A stretch of 64,000 nt of DNA from Staphylococcus simiae (GTDB lineage: Bacteria; Bacillota; Bacilli; Staphylococcales; Staphylococcaceae), in contig NZ_CP071589.1 of assembly GCF_017357005.1 (NCBI RefSeq), positions 1,426,001 to 1,490,000 on the forward strand, given 5' to 3'. The position numbers and the translations under genes were made by a program. The notes beneath the pieces are model-generated. The model had not been told where the DNA came from, ran no database searches, and saw only the letters and a list, made by a program, of their open reading frames with translations. Below, piece after piece: positions 10,463-20,938 of the stretch (the first letter of the stretch is position 1; every line of letters begins with the position of its first letter).

Positions 10463-12646
10463 TTAAGATGCTTCTTGTTGTATTTCAAAATTTTTATCTA
10501 AATCTATCGTGATTTGACCAGATTGTTGAGTATTATAAATTTTACTTTTAATACTTTTCAAAAGCATTATCACTTCGTTATTGGGCAAATGATACCTATT
10601 ATGTTTGCCAGATGATATTAAACTAATTGTAGGCTGTATCTTCCTAATAAAACCTTCACTGCTACTAGTTTTACTACCGTGATGACCTACTTTTAATATA
10701 TCAATTTTAGGCAAATTATATTTCTTTAATAATAGATTTTCATTATTCTTTGTAGCATCTCCCATTAATAAAATATTGATATTTCGATATTTTATTAATG
10801 TTACTATAGAATATTCATTTTTATCGTCACTTGTATAAATATAACCAATTAAAAAATTAATCGTAGTATCCTTAAAATTTATATTCATTACATTCTTAAC
10901 ATCTAATAATTGGATATTATATTTATCACATAAGCTCATTATATTTTTTAAAGTTGCTTTGGGATAACCTTTACTATTTATGATTATCTTTTCTATTTTT
11001 ATATGGCTACTAATAAAAGGTAACTCACCTATATGATCTTGATGAGGATGAGTTAATACTAAATAATTCAATTTATTAATACCTCTTTCTTTTAACACTG
11101 GTAAAGTATGGTATTTTGCTAATGATAAATGTTTTTTACGCTGATTTGACGCATACTGCCCTCCTGTATCAATTAGCACGGTCTGATTACTTCCACCTTC
11201 AAATAAAATACTATCACCTTGTCCAACATTTAACATTGTTAACCGATGATGATTTTGAAAACTATTAATATTTAAAAGTAGTAATAATATAAGTAAAAGT
11301 GTTATGACATATTTAAATAAATGATGCGCCAAAAATATTAAAATTAGCACTATCGAAATTATAATAACAATATAGGTTATATTACTCATTTTAGGTATAT
11401 ACCAATTAAAATTATTGATATTTAGTAGTAGTTTTAATAGATAATCATGAAACTCAAAAATCTTATTTATAAATATATTTAATAGAGATAAATGTGGGAT
11501 GAAATGGCAAATAATATAAAACAATAAAGTACATGGAAATAAAATAAAGGTGTAAAATGGCACGAATAGGATGTTAGAAAAGAAGCCAATCCACTGTAGT
11601 TGATTAAAATGAGGAATTGAAACAATTAATGAGGATAGTTGAGCAATAAAAGTTAATGCAATGAGTGATTTTAATTTCGATAAACTTGAAATGTACGGAT
11701 ATAAAAAGATAATAAAAAATGATATAACAAAAGAAAATTGAAAACCTATATCGTTTGTTATTAAAGGATTAATGAGAAACATGATAACAAAGGCTGAGGA
11801 TAAAATATTGATGGGAGCCACTTTATAATTTTTAGGTAATAGCATGACAATAATTGCCATAATAATCGCCCGACAAGCGCTAGGAGCAAAATTTGTATAA
11901 AACGCAAAGGCTAAGAGTGTTACGATTGTTACAATCTTAATGAACATCATAGGAACATTTAATCTAACTAATGGTTGATAAATTAAAAAAATAATAATTG
12001 CAATATGTGATCCACTAACTGCTAATAAGTGGTATATACCTAAATTTTTAACATTATCTTTATAATTGTCATCTATTAAAGTTGTATCACCATTTATCAG
12101 ACTCATAATACGTTCAGGATATTTAACACCAGAATATTTTATTTTGTTATTAATATATTCTCTATATTGAGTTAATATATTGGATTGATTAGTTGTGGTA
12201 CAATTCTTAAAATCAATACTTTTAATTTTTAACGTAACATGTTCATGATATGGACTATAAAATTGACCTGTCACATTACATGTTAAACCGACGATGTCGT
12301 TTGAAATAACTTTGTTGTCAGCTTTATAAATAAAATCAAAACTAGTATTATTACTCTTTAACTTACCCTTTATTGCATTGTGTTCAATTTTTTGACTTGA
12401 TATGAAGTTGACTCGATTTTTAAATTCCTTATGATCCATATAATAATTAACATCATCTACTTGTATTGTTTTTACATGATAATAATATACAGATGAAGTG
12501 ATGATAACTATTGCTATACATGGTATATAAATATACTTTTTCTTAATAAACACCAACATAATGACTAGAAATAAAATAAATAGCGAGAGTATTTTAGATG
12601 TTTGCCAGAATACTCCCACCAATATTGAAATCATTATATACAACAC
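10463..12646 (-). CDS. comEC: DNA internalisation protein ComEC/Rec2
   Basis: This 727-residue membrane protein is thought to form the channel for single-stranded DNA during transformation. N-terminal membrane helices and an OB-like soluble region (about 60-150) are followed by the multi-helix competence domain (about 190-460). A C-terminal metallo-beta-lactamase-like domain starts at MLNVGQGDSILFEGG and contains HPHQDHIGE. The start is probably a GTG, with AAAGGG upstream and the comEB stop only eight bases away. It follows comEA and comEB, giving the standard comE order. The operon is intact, though competence in staphylococci is normally tightly repressed. Confidence 0.95.
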   Translation of the reverse strand: MLYIMISILVGVFWQTSKILSLFILFLVIMLVFIKKKYIYIPCIAIVIITSSVYYYHVKTIQVDDVNYYMDHKEFKNRVNFISSQKIEHNAIKGKLKSNNTSFDFIYKADNKVISNDIVGLTCNVTGQFYSPYHEHVTLKIKSIDFKNCTTTNQSNILTQYREYINNKIKYSGVKYPERIMSLINGDTTLIDDNYKDNVKNLGIYHLLAVSGSHIAIIIFLIYQPLVRLNVPMMFIKIVTIVTLLAFAFYTNFAPSACRAIIMAIIVMLLPKNYKVAPINILSSAFVIMFLINPLITNDIGFQFSFVISFFIIFLYPYISSLSKLKSLIALTFIAQLSSLIVSIPHFNQLQWIGFFSNILFVPFYTFILFPCTLLFYIICHFIPHLSLLNIFINKIFEFHDYLLKLLLNINNFNWYIPKMSNITYIVIIISIVLILIFLAHHLFKYVITLLLILLLLLNINSFQNHHRLTMLNVGQGDSILFEGGSNQTVLIDTGGQYASNQRKKHLSLAKYHTLPVLKERGINKLNYLVLTHPHQDHIGELPFISSHIKIEKIIINSKGYPKATLKNIMSLCDKYNIQLLDVKNVMNINFKDTTINFLIGYIYTSDDKNEYSIVTLIKYRNINILLMGDATKNNENLLLKKYNLPKIDILKVGHHGSKTSSSEGFIRKIQPTISLISSGKHNRYHLPNNEVIMLLKSIKSKIYNTQQSGQITIDLDKNFEIQQEAS

Positions 12647-12654
12647 AATAAGAT

Positions 12655-13116
12655 TTACCCTTTTGTTAAATATTTAGCTACATATTCTGGTGAAAAAGGA
12701 ATCTTTTTGTACACTATCCCAGATTGTTCTAGTAATTTCATTGCATATTCATGATTATGATAGTCTTGTGCATAATAAACATATTTTATTCCTGCTTGTA
12801 TAATTGACTTAGTACAATTCAAACAAGGAAAATGTGTCACGTATATAGTCGCACCATCAGTTGATACGCCTTGTTTAGCACATTGTAATAAAGCATTCAT
12901 TTCAGCATGAATTGTTCGGATACAATGTCCATCTTCGATTAAACATCCATCATCAATACAATGAACTTCTCCCGCAACAGAACCATTATATCCACCGGCA
13001 ATAATTCTATTATCTTTAACTATAGTTGCACCAACAGACAGTCTTTGGCATGTTGATCGAAGTGCAAGTAAGTGACTTTGAGCCATGAAGTATTCTTCCC
13101 ATTTAATTCTTTCCAA
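12655..13116 (-). CDS. comEB: ComEB, dCMP deaminase family protein
   Basis: This 153-residue member of the zinc cytidine/deoxycytidylate deaminase family converts dCMP to dUMP in characterised homologues. The zinc site is complete: HAE within TIHAEMNALL and PCxxC within HFPCLNCTK. I chose a TTG start at 13116 because AAGGTG lies six bases upstream and the protein then begins with the conserved ERIKWEEYFMAQS. An upstream ATG at 13140 would add eight poorly supported residues. It lies between comEA and comEC; despite the name its role in competence is doubtful. Confidence 0.93.
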   Translation of the reverse strand: MERIKWEEYFMAQSHLLALRSTCQRLSVGATIVKDNRIIAGGYNGSVAGEVHCIDDGCLIEDGHCIRTIHAEMNALLQCAKQGVSTDGATIYVTHFPCLNCTKSIIQAGIKYVYYAQDYHNHEYAMKLLEQSGIVYKKIPFSPEYVAKYLTKG

Positions 13117-13207
13117 ATTATTCACCTTCCATATGATCATAAGATTGTTTATTCTAATTTACTTAGGATTAAATATATTATAATGAATTTTAACTGAAAA
13201 ATAATAA

Positions 13208-13876
13208 TCAAAGCGTAAAATATTCTTTCAATTTATCATAAGTTTTATTTCCGAAACCTTTAATATCACGTAATTGTTCAATGTTATTAAAGGAGCCATG
13301 TTGTGTCCGGAACTCTATAATTGCCTTTGCTTTAGTTTGACCAATTCCCGGAATTTGTTTAAAACTGTCTTCAGTCGCTAAATTCAGATTAACTTTTTCT
13401 TTTAAATTGTTATTATTACTAGCTTGATTTACTACTAAATTGCTATTTTGTCCTTTTTTAGGTATAACAATCATCTTTTGATCAACTAATTTTTCTGACA
13501 AATTGATGTTACTTGTGTCTGCATCTGTTGTTAATTCTGCTTGTTTTAATACATCACTCACTCTGTCACTAGTTGTCATTTTATAGACTTTAGGGTGTTT
13601 AACTTCACCCTTAATATCAACAAATACTTCTTTATTCTCTGTAGCGCTTTTATCTTGGTTCTGCTTACCATCTTTAGTAGTACTATAGTTGGTTAAGCCA
13701 TCTGTATTTTCTTGTACAATGGATTTATTGTTTGTTTGATTGACATCAATATGATCATTGTCTTGAAATAACACTATTAATAAAACTAATAATGCTAAAA
13801 TTATAGATATCATAAAAAATTTATGTCGCCATACAAATGCTTTATAGTTAATTAATTTTTGATACAACAAAATCAC
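13208..13876 (-). CDS. comEA: Competence protein ComEA, membrane-anchored DNA receptor
   Basis: This 222-residue protein binds double-stranded DNA at the outer membrane face and passes it to ComEC. One membrane segment lies at about 20-38 (FFMISIILALLVLLIVLF). A low-complexity Asn/Thr/Lys linker, an SLBB-like domain (about 84-140, VFVDIKGEVKHPKVYKM) and paired helix-hairpin-helix DNA-binding motifs at the C-terminus (FKQIPGIGQTKAKAI, then LRDIKGFGNKTYDKL) follow. First gene of the comE group here. All domains are present and in order. Confidence 0.95.
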   Translation of the reverse strand: MILLYQKLINYKAFVWRHKFFMISIILALLVLLIVLFQDNDHIDVNQTNNKSIVQENTDGLTNYSTTKDGKQNQDKSATENKEVFVDIKGEVKHPKVYKMTTSDRVSDVLKQAELTTDADTSNINLSEKLVDQKMIVIPKKGQNSNLVVNQASNNNNLKEKVNLNLATEDSFKQIPGIGQTKAKAIIEFRTQHGSFNNIEQLRDIKGFGNKTYDKLKEYFTL

Positions 13877-13921
13877 CTCTCAACTAATTACACGTTTGAG
13901 ACGGTGATTTTTCTTTGAAAT

Positions 13922-14638
13922 TTATTTACTAACTTTAAAAAATAATCTGTCGGCATTGTCATTATGTTCATCTTCATTAAAGTCGGTAAATGTTTCTATA
14001 TTTTTAAAACCACAATCAATTAATAATTTAATATAAGTTTGTTCATCAAATGTTCTTTGATAATGTGATTCATCAAACCTTGTGTATGTTTGGTCTGCTT
14101 GTTTATGGAAGAAAGTCATATCATGATAAACACTATAAGGTTCTTCTCCTTCAATTGCTTGCCATGCTAAAAAGATGTCTTCATTATCATCAATATAATT
14201 TTGATTATTAAACAAAGTAGTCATTTTATGAACGGTGTGTACATCAAAAAGAAATACGCCATTCTCTGATAAATGTTTATAGACATTTTCAAATGTTAAT
14301 TTAACTTCATCTAAGGTAGATAAATAATTGAGTGAATCACAAAATATTGTAATGATGTCAAACTGTTGCTGTAATTCAAAATCAGTCATATCGCCTTCTA
14401 ACCAAACGATATGCGGACATTTTTGTGCTGCGACAGCTAACATATCAACACTTAAATCCATACCAGTTACTTGACCTAAGTTCTGTAATTTAGTAGTTAA
14501 ACTACCTGTACCACAACCTATATCCAAAATGTTAGCTTGTCCTTCACTCATATTACTAACAATTTCAAACCATTTATCATATGGTTGATCTTGTGTTAAG
14601 CGATCATATACATAACTCATTCCTTCATACTGTGACAT
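13922..14638 (-). CDS. yqeM: YqeM-type SAM-dependent methyltransferase
   Basis: This 238-residue class I methyltransferase has the SAM-binding motif ILDIGCGTGSLT at about 38-49 and a following acidic strand (VTGMDLS). The substrate is unknown. It begins two bases after rsfS ends, in a tightly packed run with yqeK, nadD, yhbY, aroE, yqeH and yqeG, the conserved Firmicutes cluster in which B. subtilis yqeM sits. The neighbours suggest a link to ribosome maturation, but nothing in the protein proves this. Confidence 0.85.
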   Translation of the reverse strand: MSQYEGMSYVYDRLTQDQPYDKWFEIVSNMSEGQANILDIGCGTGSLTTKLQNLGQVTGMDLSVDMLAVAAQKCPHIVWLEGDMTDFELQQQFDIITIFCDSLNYLSTLDEVKLTFENVYKHLSENGVFLFDVHTVHKMTTLFNNQNYIDDNEDIFLAWQAIEGEEPYSVYHDMTFFHKQADQTYTRFDESHYQRTFDEQTYIKLLIDCGFKNIETFTDFNEDEHNDNADRLFFKVSK

Positions 14639-14640
14639 CG

Positions 14641-14994
14641 TTAATATACAACCTGTCCATGAGTTTCAAGTGGTGCATCTTGATAAAGCTTTTCGATGTT
14701 ATAATAATTTCTTTCATCTTTGTGGAATACGTGAACAACAACATCGGCTAAATCAATTAAAATCCAACGTGCCTCATTAAAACCTTCCATACGTTTTACT
14801 TCGATATCTTGTTCATTTGCAGCCTCTTTAACAGCCCTAGCAATAGCTTGAACTTGACGCTCATTATTACCATGAGTAATGACAAAATAATCTGTCATAT
14901 CACTTATTTCTTTCATTTCCAGTGATACAATATCTTCACCTTTTTTGTTATCTATTGCATTTACTGCTATATTTAATAAATTTTGAGAATCCAT
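14641..14994 (-). CDS. rsfS: Ribosome silencing factor RsfS (Iojap family)
   Basis: This 117-residue protein binds L14 on the 50S subunit and blocks 30S joining when nutrients fall. The family pattern is present: ISDMTDYFVITHGNNERQV and WILIDLADVVVHVF, ending shortly after the YYNIEKLY segment. Full length. It follows yqeK without a gap and precedes yqeM by two bases, so translation is probably coupled. Confidence 0.95.
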   Translation of the reverse strand: MDSQNLLNIAVNAIDNKKGEDIVSLEMKEISDMTDYFVITHGNNERQVQAIARAVKEAANEQDIEVKRMEGFNEARWILIDLADVVVHVFHKDERNYYNIEKLYQDAPLETHGQVVY

Positions 14995-16431
<1,437 letters not shown>

Positions 16432-16432
16432 G

Positions 16433-17242
16433 TCAACATTCTCCTCTTAACTGTGTTAAAACTGTATGTTTCATTTCTTGAACATCGGCATTATGACCTG
16501 TCCATATTTTAAAACTTTCAGCACCTTGATAAACAAACATATCTAAACCATTATATATTGGATTTCCTAATAACTCGGCTTTTGTCAGAATCGGCGTTTT
16601 GTATGGAATGTATACAATATCACTAACTAATGTTTCAGAAGAAAGATTAGTCAAATCAATAATACATTCTTCATTACCAGCCATACCAGCTGGTGTTGTA
16701 TTGATGATGATATCAAATTCATCCAAATGTTCTTCAGCGGTTTTTAAAGAAATTGGATTTACATTCAATTGCCAACTGTCAAATCTTGACATTGTTCGAT
16801 TAGCTACTGTTAGCTTTGGTTTGACAAATTTTGCTAATTCATTAGCTATCCCTTTACTTGCACCGCCAGCTCCTAGAATTAAAATATAAGCATTTGCGAT
16901 ATCTGGATATACTTGACGTAAACCAGTTACATAGCCTATGCCATCAGTATTAAATCCAATCCATTTATTATCTTTAATTAATACCGTATTAACTGCACCG
17001 ACAGTTTTTGACTGTTCATCAATTTCATCTAAATAAGGAATAATACGTTCTTTATGAGGTATTGTTATATTAAAGCCATCAATTTCTTTGTCCTTAATAA
17101 TATCTTTTATGTGATCAAACTGTTCTACTGGAATATTTATTGCTTCATACTCATGATTTAATTTTAACGATTTAAAATTAGCATTATGCATCAATGGTGA
17201 TAGTGAATGTGAAATTGGACTTCCAATAACTGCAAATTTCAT
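16433..17242 (-). CDS. aroE: Shikimate dehydrogenase (NADP)
   Basis: This 269-residue enzyme reduces 3-dehydroshikimate to shikimate in the aromatic amino acid pathway. Substrate-site [10 protein letters not shown] lies at about 13-22, catalytic IPHKE near 64-68, NTDGIGY near 100, and nucleotide-binding [10 protein letters not shown] near 126. I chose ATG 17242, eight bases after AAGGTG; an in-frame GTG upstream overlaps that site. It stands alone among ribosome-maturation genes, as is conserved in staphylococci. Confidence 0.96.
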   Translation of the reverse strand: MKFAVIGSPISHSLSPLMHNANFKSLKLNHEYEAINIPVEQFDHIKDIIKDKEIDGFNITIPHKERIIPYLDEIDEQSKTVGAVNTVLIKDNKWIGFNTDGIGYVTGLRQVYPDIANAYILILGAGGASKGIANELAKFVKPKLTVANRTMSRFDSWQLNVNPISLKTAEEHLDEFDIIINTTPAGMAGNEECIIDLTNLSSETLVSDIVYIPYKTPILTKAELLGNPIYNGLDMFVYQGAESFKIWTGHNADVQEMKHTVLTQLRGEC

Positions 17243-17254
17243 AATTAACACACC

Positions 17255-18355
17255 TTATAAAATAGAATTTCTCAATATGACATCGACATTTTTAGGTACA
17301 CGGACGATAACTTTTGCACCTGCTCCAATAGTTATAAAGCCTAAACCAGAAATCATAATATCTCGTTTTTCTTTACCTGTTTCCAATCTGACTGCTTTAA
17401 CTTCACTTAAATCAAAGTTTTCTGGATTGTTTGGTGGCGTTAATAACTCTCCTAATTGTGATTTCCATAATTCATTGGCTTTTTCTAATTTAGTACGATG
17501 AATATTTAGTTCATTGGCAAAGAAACATATTAAAGGTCTTTTGCCTCCAGAAATATAATCAATTCTTGCTAATCCGCCAAAGAATAGCGTTTGATTTTCA
17601 TTTAATTGGTACACACGTTGTTTAATTTCTTTTTTAGGCATAATCGTTTTTAATTCTTTTTCTGTAACAATATGTGTCATTTGATGTTCTTGAATAATAC
17701 CAGGTGTATCGTACATAAATGACGTCTCATCTAATGGTATATCAATCATATCTAATGTTGTTCCTGGGAATCTAGAAGTTGTAACTACATCTTTTTCACC
17801 TACACTAGCTTCTATTAATTTATTAATTAATGTAGATTTACCAACATTTGTTGTACCTACAACATATACATCTTCATGTTGTCTGATTTTTGCAATAGAT
17901 GAAAGTAAATCCTCTATGCCCCATCCCTTTTCGGCAGAAATCAACACAATATCATCCGCTTCTAATCCATACTTTCTAGCTGTACGTTTTAACCATTCTT
18001 TTACTCGACGTTTATTGATTTGTTTAGGTAATAAATCTAGTTTATTAGCTGCTAAAATAATTTTCTTATTACCAACTATTCTTTTTACAGCATTAATAAA
18101 CGAACCTTCAAAATCAAAAACATCCACAACATTAACAATAATTCCTGATTTGTCTGCTAAACCAGATAATAATTTTAGAAAGTCCTCACTATCTAAACCT
18201 ACATCTTGAACTTCGTTATAATTTTTTAATCGGAAACAACGTCTACAGATAACGTCTTCACGGAACATATTATGTTCAGGTACATATCCAGGTTTACTTT
18301 TATCTTCTGACTGTAATGGCGCACCGCATCCAATGCATTTTAAGATTTCAGACAA
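17255..18355 (-). CDS. yqeH: Circularly permuted ribosome-biogenesis GTPase YqeH
   Basis: This 366-residue GTPase is needed for 30S assembly in B. subtilis. An N-terminal treble-clef zinc motif (CIGCGAPLQ, then CRRCFRL, about 6-41) precedes a GTPase whose motifs are in permuted order: NKLDLL (G4, about 108) comes before GTTNVGKSTL (G1, about 168) and YDTPG (G3, about 215). This order is diagnostic for the YlqF/YqeH class. The stop codon abuts the aroE region and the start abuts yqeG. Confidence 0.97.
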   Translation of the reverse strand: MSEILKCIGCGAPLQSEDKSKPGYVPEHNMFREDVICRRCFRLKNYNEVQDVGLDSEDFLKLLSGLADKSGIIVNVVDVFDFEGSFINAVKRIVGNKKIILAANKLDLLPKQINKRRVKEWLKRTARKYGLEADDIVLISAEKGWGIEDLLSSIAKIRQHEDVYVVGTTNVGKSTLINKLIEASVGEKDVVTTSRFPGTTLDMIDIPLDETSFMYDTPGIIQEHQMTHIVTEKELKTIMPKKEIKQRVYQLNENQTLFFGGLARIDYISGGKRPLICFFANELNIHRTKLEKANELWKSQLGELLTPPNNPENFDLSEVKAVRLETGKEKRDIMISGLGFITIGAGAKVIVRVPKNVDVILRNSIL

Positions 18356-18883
18356 TCAATTTTCCTCCCATGTAATATAGCCTTTTTTTGAAAAATGACG
18401 TAATAAACGTCTTTCAATTAATCTATTAAATTTAGTAATAAGTCCATCAGTTCTCTTTACTGGTACAACCATAATTGTATATAAATTTCTACGATTTCCA
18501 CCAAATACATCTGTTAGCATTTGATCTCCAATGACTACAGTTTGCTCTGGTTTAATTTTCATTTGGGCCATGGCTTTATCAAAAGCTTTTCCCATTGGTT
18601 TTCTAGCTTTAAAAATAAAGTCAATATCTAGATGTGTACAAAAACTAGATACTCTTGATTCATTATTATTAGATACTACTGTGACAGTTATTCCTTTATC
18701 ATTGGCTTCTTTAAACCAAGTCTTTACACCTTCAGTTGGCTCTTTAACATCCCAACCAACTAAAGTATTATCTAAATCTGTAATAATGCCTTTGACACCC
18801 TTATCCACAAGTTTATCCAAATCAATTTGAAAAATTGATTGAACATATGAATTTGGCATAAATAATTTACGAACTAATCCCAT
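18356..18883 (-). CDS. yqeG: YqeG family HAD-IIIA phosphatase
   Basis: This 175-residue HAD hydrolase has motif I DLDNTLVGWD at about 37-46, motif II VVSNNNESR near 76, and motif III IGDQMLTDVFGGNR near 117-130. The physiological substrate is unproven; relatives act as phosphatidylglycerophosphate-type or general phosphatases. It is immediately followed by yqeH with no spacer, a conserved pair. Confidence 0.93.
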   Translation of the reverse strand: MGLVRKLFMPNSYVQSIFQIDLDKLVDKGVKGIITDLDNTLVGWDVKEPTEGVKTWFKEANDKGITVTVVSNNNESRVSSFCTHLDIDFIFKARKPMGKAFDKAMAQMKIKPEQTVVIGDQMLTDVFGGNRRNLYTIMVVPVKRTDGLITKFNRLIERRLLRHFSKKGYITWEEN

Positions 18884-18903
18884 TAAATTTCACCTTTATC
18901 CTT

Positions 18904-19590
18904 TTATAATCGACTAACTAAATTTTCAACAGTTTGACTAGAAGATTTAGCAGCTTTATCTAAAAATGCTTCAAATGATATTTCTGCATCACCATTTGCT
19001 AAATCAGAAACTGCACGTACTACCACAAAAGGTATATTAAATTGATAACATGTTTGTCCAATTGCTGTAGCTTCCATCTCAACTGCCATCGCATGTGGAA
19101 ACGTCGCTTTAATACGTTGGCGTTGCTCTACACTACCTATAAAACTATCTCCACTAACCATTTCTCCATGTTTAGCTGTAAGTTGTTGTTCTTCAACTAC
19201 TGTACTAACAAGCTCTATCAATGTTTGATCTGCTTGATACGCTAAAGGCATTTGAGGTATCTGACCATAGTCATAACCAAATGCTGTAGCATCGGCATCA
19301 TGATATTTAACTTGACTACTAATCAAGACATCACCTACCGCTAAACTTTCATCTAGAGCACCAGCAGAACCTGTATTAATTATTAATTCTGGTTGAAAGT
19401 TATTAATAAGTAGTGTTGTAGATATTGCTGCATTAACTTTACCAATACCACTTTGTGTGATGACAACCTCTTTATCATTTAATATGCCACTATAAAATTT
19501 TACGTGTGCAATTGTAATTTCACTAACATCATTTAATTTATTTTTTAATATTGTTACTTCTTCTTCCATGGCACCAATTATACCAATCAC
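18904..19590 (-). CDS. mtnN: 5'-methylthioadenosine/S-adenosylhomocysteine nucleosidase
   Basis: This 228-residue enzyme removes adenine from methylthioadenosine and S-adenosylhomocysteine, feeding the methionine cycle and AI-2 precursor supply. Conserved blocks are [12 protein letters not shown] at the start, NTGSAGAL near 76, GDSFIG near 147, [10 protein letters not shown] near 171 and VSDLAN near 196, containing the catalytic Asp. Length is normal. It heads the yqeG-yqeH-aroE run. Confidence 0.97.
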   Translation of the reverse strand: MIGIIGAMEEEVTILKNKLNDVSEITIAHVKFYSGILNDKEVVITQSGIGKVNAAISTTLLINNFQPELIINTGSAGALDESLAVGDVLISSQVKYHDADATAFGYDYGQIPQMPLAYQADQTLIELVSTVVEEQQLTAKHGEMVSGDSFIGSVEQRQRIKATFPHAMAVEMEATAIGQTCYQFNIPFVVVRAVSDLANGDAEISFEAFLDKAAKSSSQTVENLVSRL

Positions 19591-19753
19591 TATTTTTCAC
19601 CTCTATTTAAAAAATCCTAGCATTTGTTATTTTATCACATTTTAAAGTGTTCAACGATAAACTACTTGGATTTTATATACCCATTATTTATTGAATTAAA
19701 GTAATACAAAGTTTTAATAATCGATTTAACCTTAATTGCTAAAATTATTCTAC

Positions 19754-19782
19754 TTGTTAAAGTAGTTATGTTTTAATATAAT
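19754..19782 (+). promoter_or_regulatory. Promoter of the 89-residue membrane-protein gene
   Basis: TTGTTA (19754-19759), exactly 17 bp, TATAAT (19777-19782). This is close to the sigma-A consensus and 28 bp upstream of the start codon, leaving a short leader. Confidence 0.75.
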
Positions 19783-19810
19783 TAACAAAAATTATAAAAG
19801 AGGATTATCT

Positions 19811-20080
19811 ATGTCAAACGATAAAAATCATACTATGACTACTAAAATTAGCTTCTGGGGTAATTTAATAGCTGTTGTATCATTCGTACTGTTATTTATG
19901 AGTATATTTATCAATTATATTCATCCTATGTCATTTATTAAAACTTTAACTTTTATTTTTCGCTATTTGATTATTCTAGGATTCATCATTATGGCTATTC
20001 CAGATGTTATTGATAAAAACACTAAAAAAATCATCTTAGATATCGTTATCATTATCGCATTTATATTTTTATTACTATAA
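19811..20080 (+). CDS. Small hypothetical membrane protein, 89 residues
   Basis: I do not recognise this protein. After a polar 13-residue start it has three hydrophobic segments at about 15-35, 42-61 and 71-89, with a short charged stretch (DKNTKKI) before the last. Little of it would lie outside the membrane. A GAGG ribosome site sits eight bases before the ATG, and a strong promoter and terminator bracket it, so it is a complete single-gene unit on the strand opposite to its neighbours. A role in stress response or membrane adaptation would be a guess. Confidence 0.8.
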   Translation: MSNDKNHTMTTKISFWGNLIAVVSFVLLFMSIFINYIHPMSFIKTLTFIFRYLIILGFIIMAIPDVIDKNTKKIILDIVIIIAFIFLLL

Positions 20081-20103
20081 AGGCATACTCAGAAAACAAA
20101 TTA

Positions 20104-20157
20104 GTTACAGCTTCGATGAATCATTAATAAAATGACAATTGAAGCTGTAACTTTTTT
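20104..20157 (+). terminator. Terminator of the 89-residue gene
   Basis: Arms GTTACAGCTTC (20104-20114) and GAAGCTGTAAC (20141-20151) are perfect complements with a 26-base loop, followed by six T residues. The stretch from here to 20355 is AT-rich and I see no gene in it. Confidence 0.88.
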
Positions 20158-20355
20158 ATGTACTAATAGATAAAAATCTCTAGTTAATATAATAATTCTT
20201 AATCACTTTGTATATATTGAATGGATATGTTAAAAAGATTATCAACTTATAACCAACATCATTAATTCAAAATATCTTAAACGATTAAGTTCTCAATAGC
20301 ATATTATATTGTATATTATCGATTGACTTTCGTTTTTGATAAACATTTATTTTTA

Positions 20356-20384
20356 TTGCATCACATTTTAATATACTTTATATT
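20356..20384 (+). promoter_or_regulatory. Promoter of the 81-residue membrane-protein gene
   Basis: TTGCAT (20356-20361), 17 bp, TATATT (20379-20384). It lies about 50 bp upstream of the ATG at 20438. Confidence 0.65.
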
Positions 20385-20437
20385 GATTAGAGGAACATGT
20401 ATTACACATATTAAAATTTTACTTTAGGAGATAACAA

Positions 20438-20683
20438 ATGGTTAAAAAATATATTTATATTAGTTTATTATTAACTATACTGTCGTTTATCACAATGGCA
20501 TTACCTATAATATGGTATCAAGCAACAGTAATATGGTTTATCCCTGGAGCAATTATTATTACAGTAGCGACATTATTATTACTTGCGTGTTATTTAAAAT
20601 ATAAAAATAGAGTTATCCTGACTTTATTTATTATTAATATTTTGATTTTAATCATATATTCTTCACCTTTAATACTTTCATAA
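20438..20683 (+). CDS. Small hypothetical membrane protein, 81 residues
   Basis: I do not recognise this protein. Almost the whole chain is hydrophobic, with three predicted membrane segments at about 5-23, 30-50 and 59-78 and a KYKNR loop between the last two. AGGAG lies ten bases before ATG 20438 and a promoter is visible. It resembles the neighbouring 89-residue protein in size and layout but not clearly in sequence, so the two may be old paralogues or independent. No partner gene points to a function. Confidence 0.8.
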   Translation: MVKKYIYISLLLTILSFITMALPIIWYQATVIWFIPGAIIITVATLLLLACYLKYKNRVILTLFIINILILIIYSSPLILS

Positions 20684-20767
20684 CATCACAGTTAACAACT
20701 TTTTAGTTGGTGATAGTTAATGAGTCTTTTGGGTGAGAGACTGTTTATTATCAAACTCAATTATTTA

Positions 20768-20831
20768 GGTTTTCTCCCAAATTGGACTGATACATAATTA
20801 TTTTTTTATTTATCAGTCCTGAAAAAAAACC
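20768..20831. repeat. GGTTCTCT palindromic element, short form
   Basis: A 64-bp copy that opens GGTTTTCTCCCAAATTGGAC and closes TATCAGTCCTG...AACC with only a T-rich middle. It is the minimal form of the family, made of the two inverted ends alone. Confidence 0.8.
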
Positions 20832-20840
20832 ATTATTTAA

Positions 20841-20872
20841 AGCCAATTGCTATCAATTTTTAGCAATTGGCT
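20841..20872 (-). terminator. Terminator of the pxp operon
   Basis: AGCCAATTGCT / AGCAATTGGCT with a 10-base loop. On the minus strand it is followed by a TTTAAATAATGG stretch and then a run of T from the adjacent palindromic element. Confidence 0.7.
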
Positions 20873-20938
20873 TATTTACGTTACCTATAAATTTAATATT
20901 CTAGGCTGTTATTTTAATTTTTATTTAAGGTCACACTG

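Noticed and set aside
12655..13116. Frameshift or false extension at comEB
   Set aside because: The apparent longer frame from 13140 is just upstream sequence in frame; the TTG with AAGGTG gives the conserved N-terminus and normal length.
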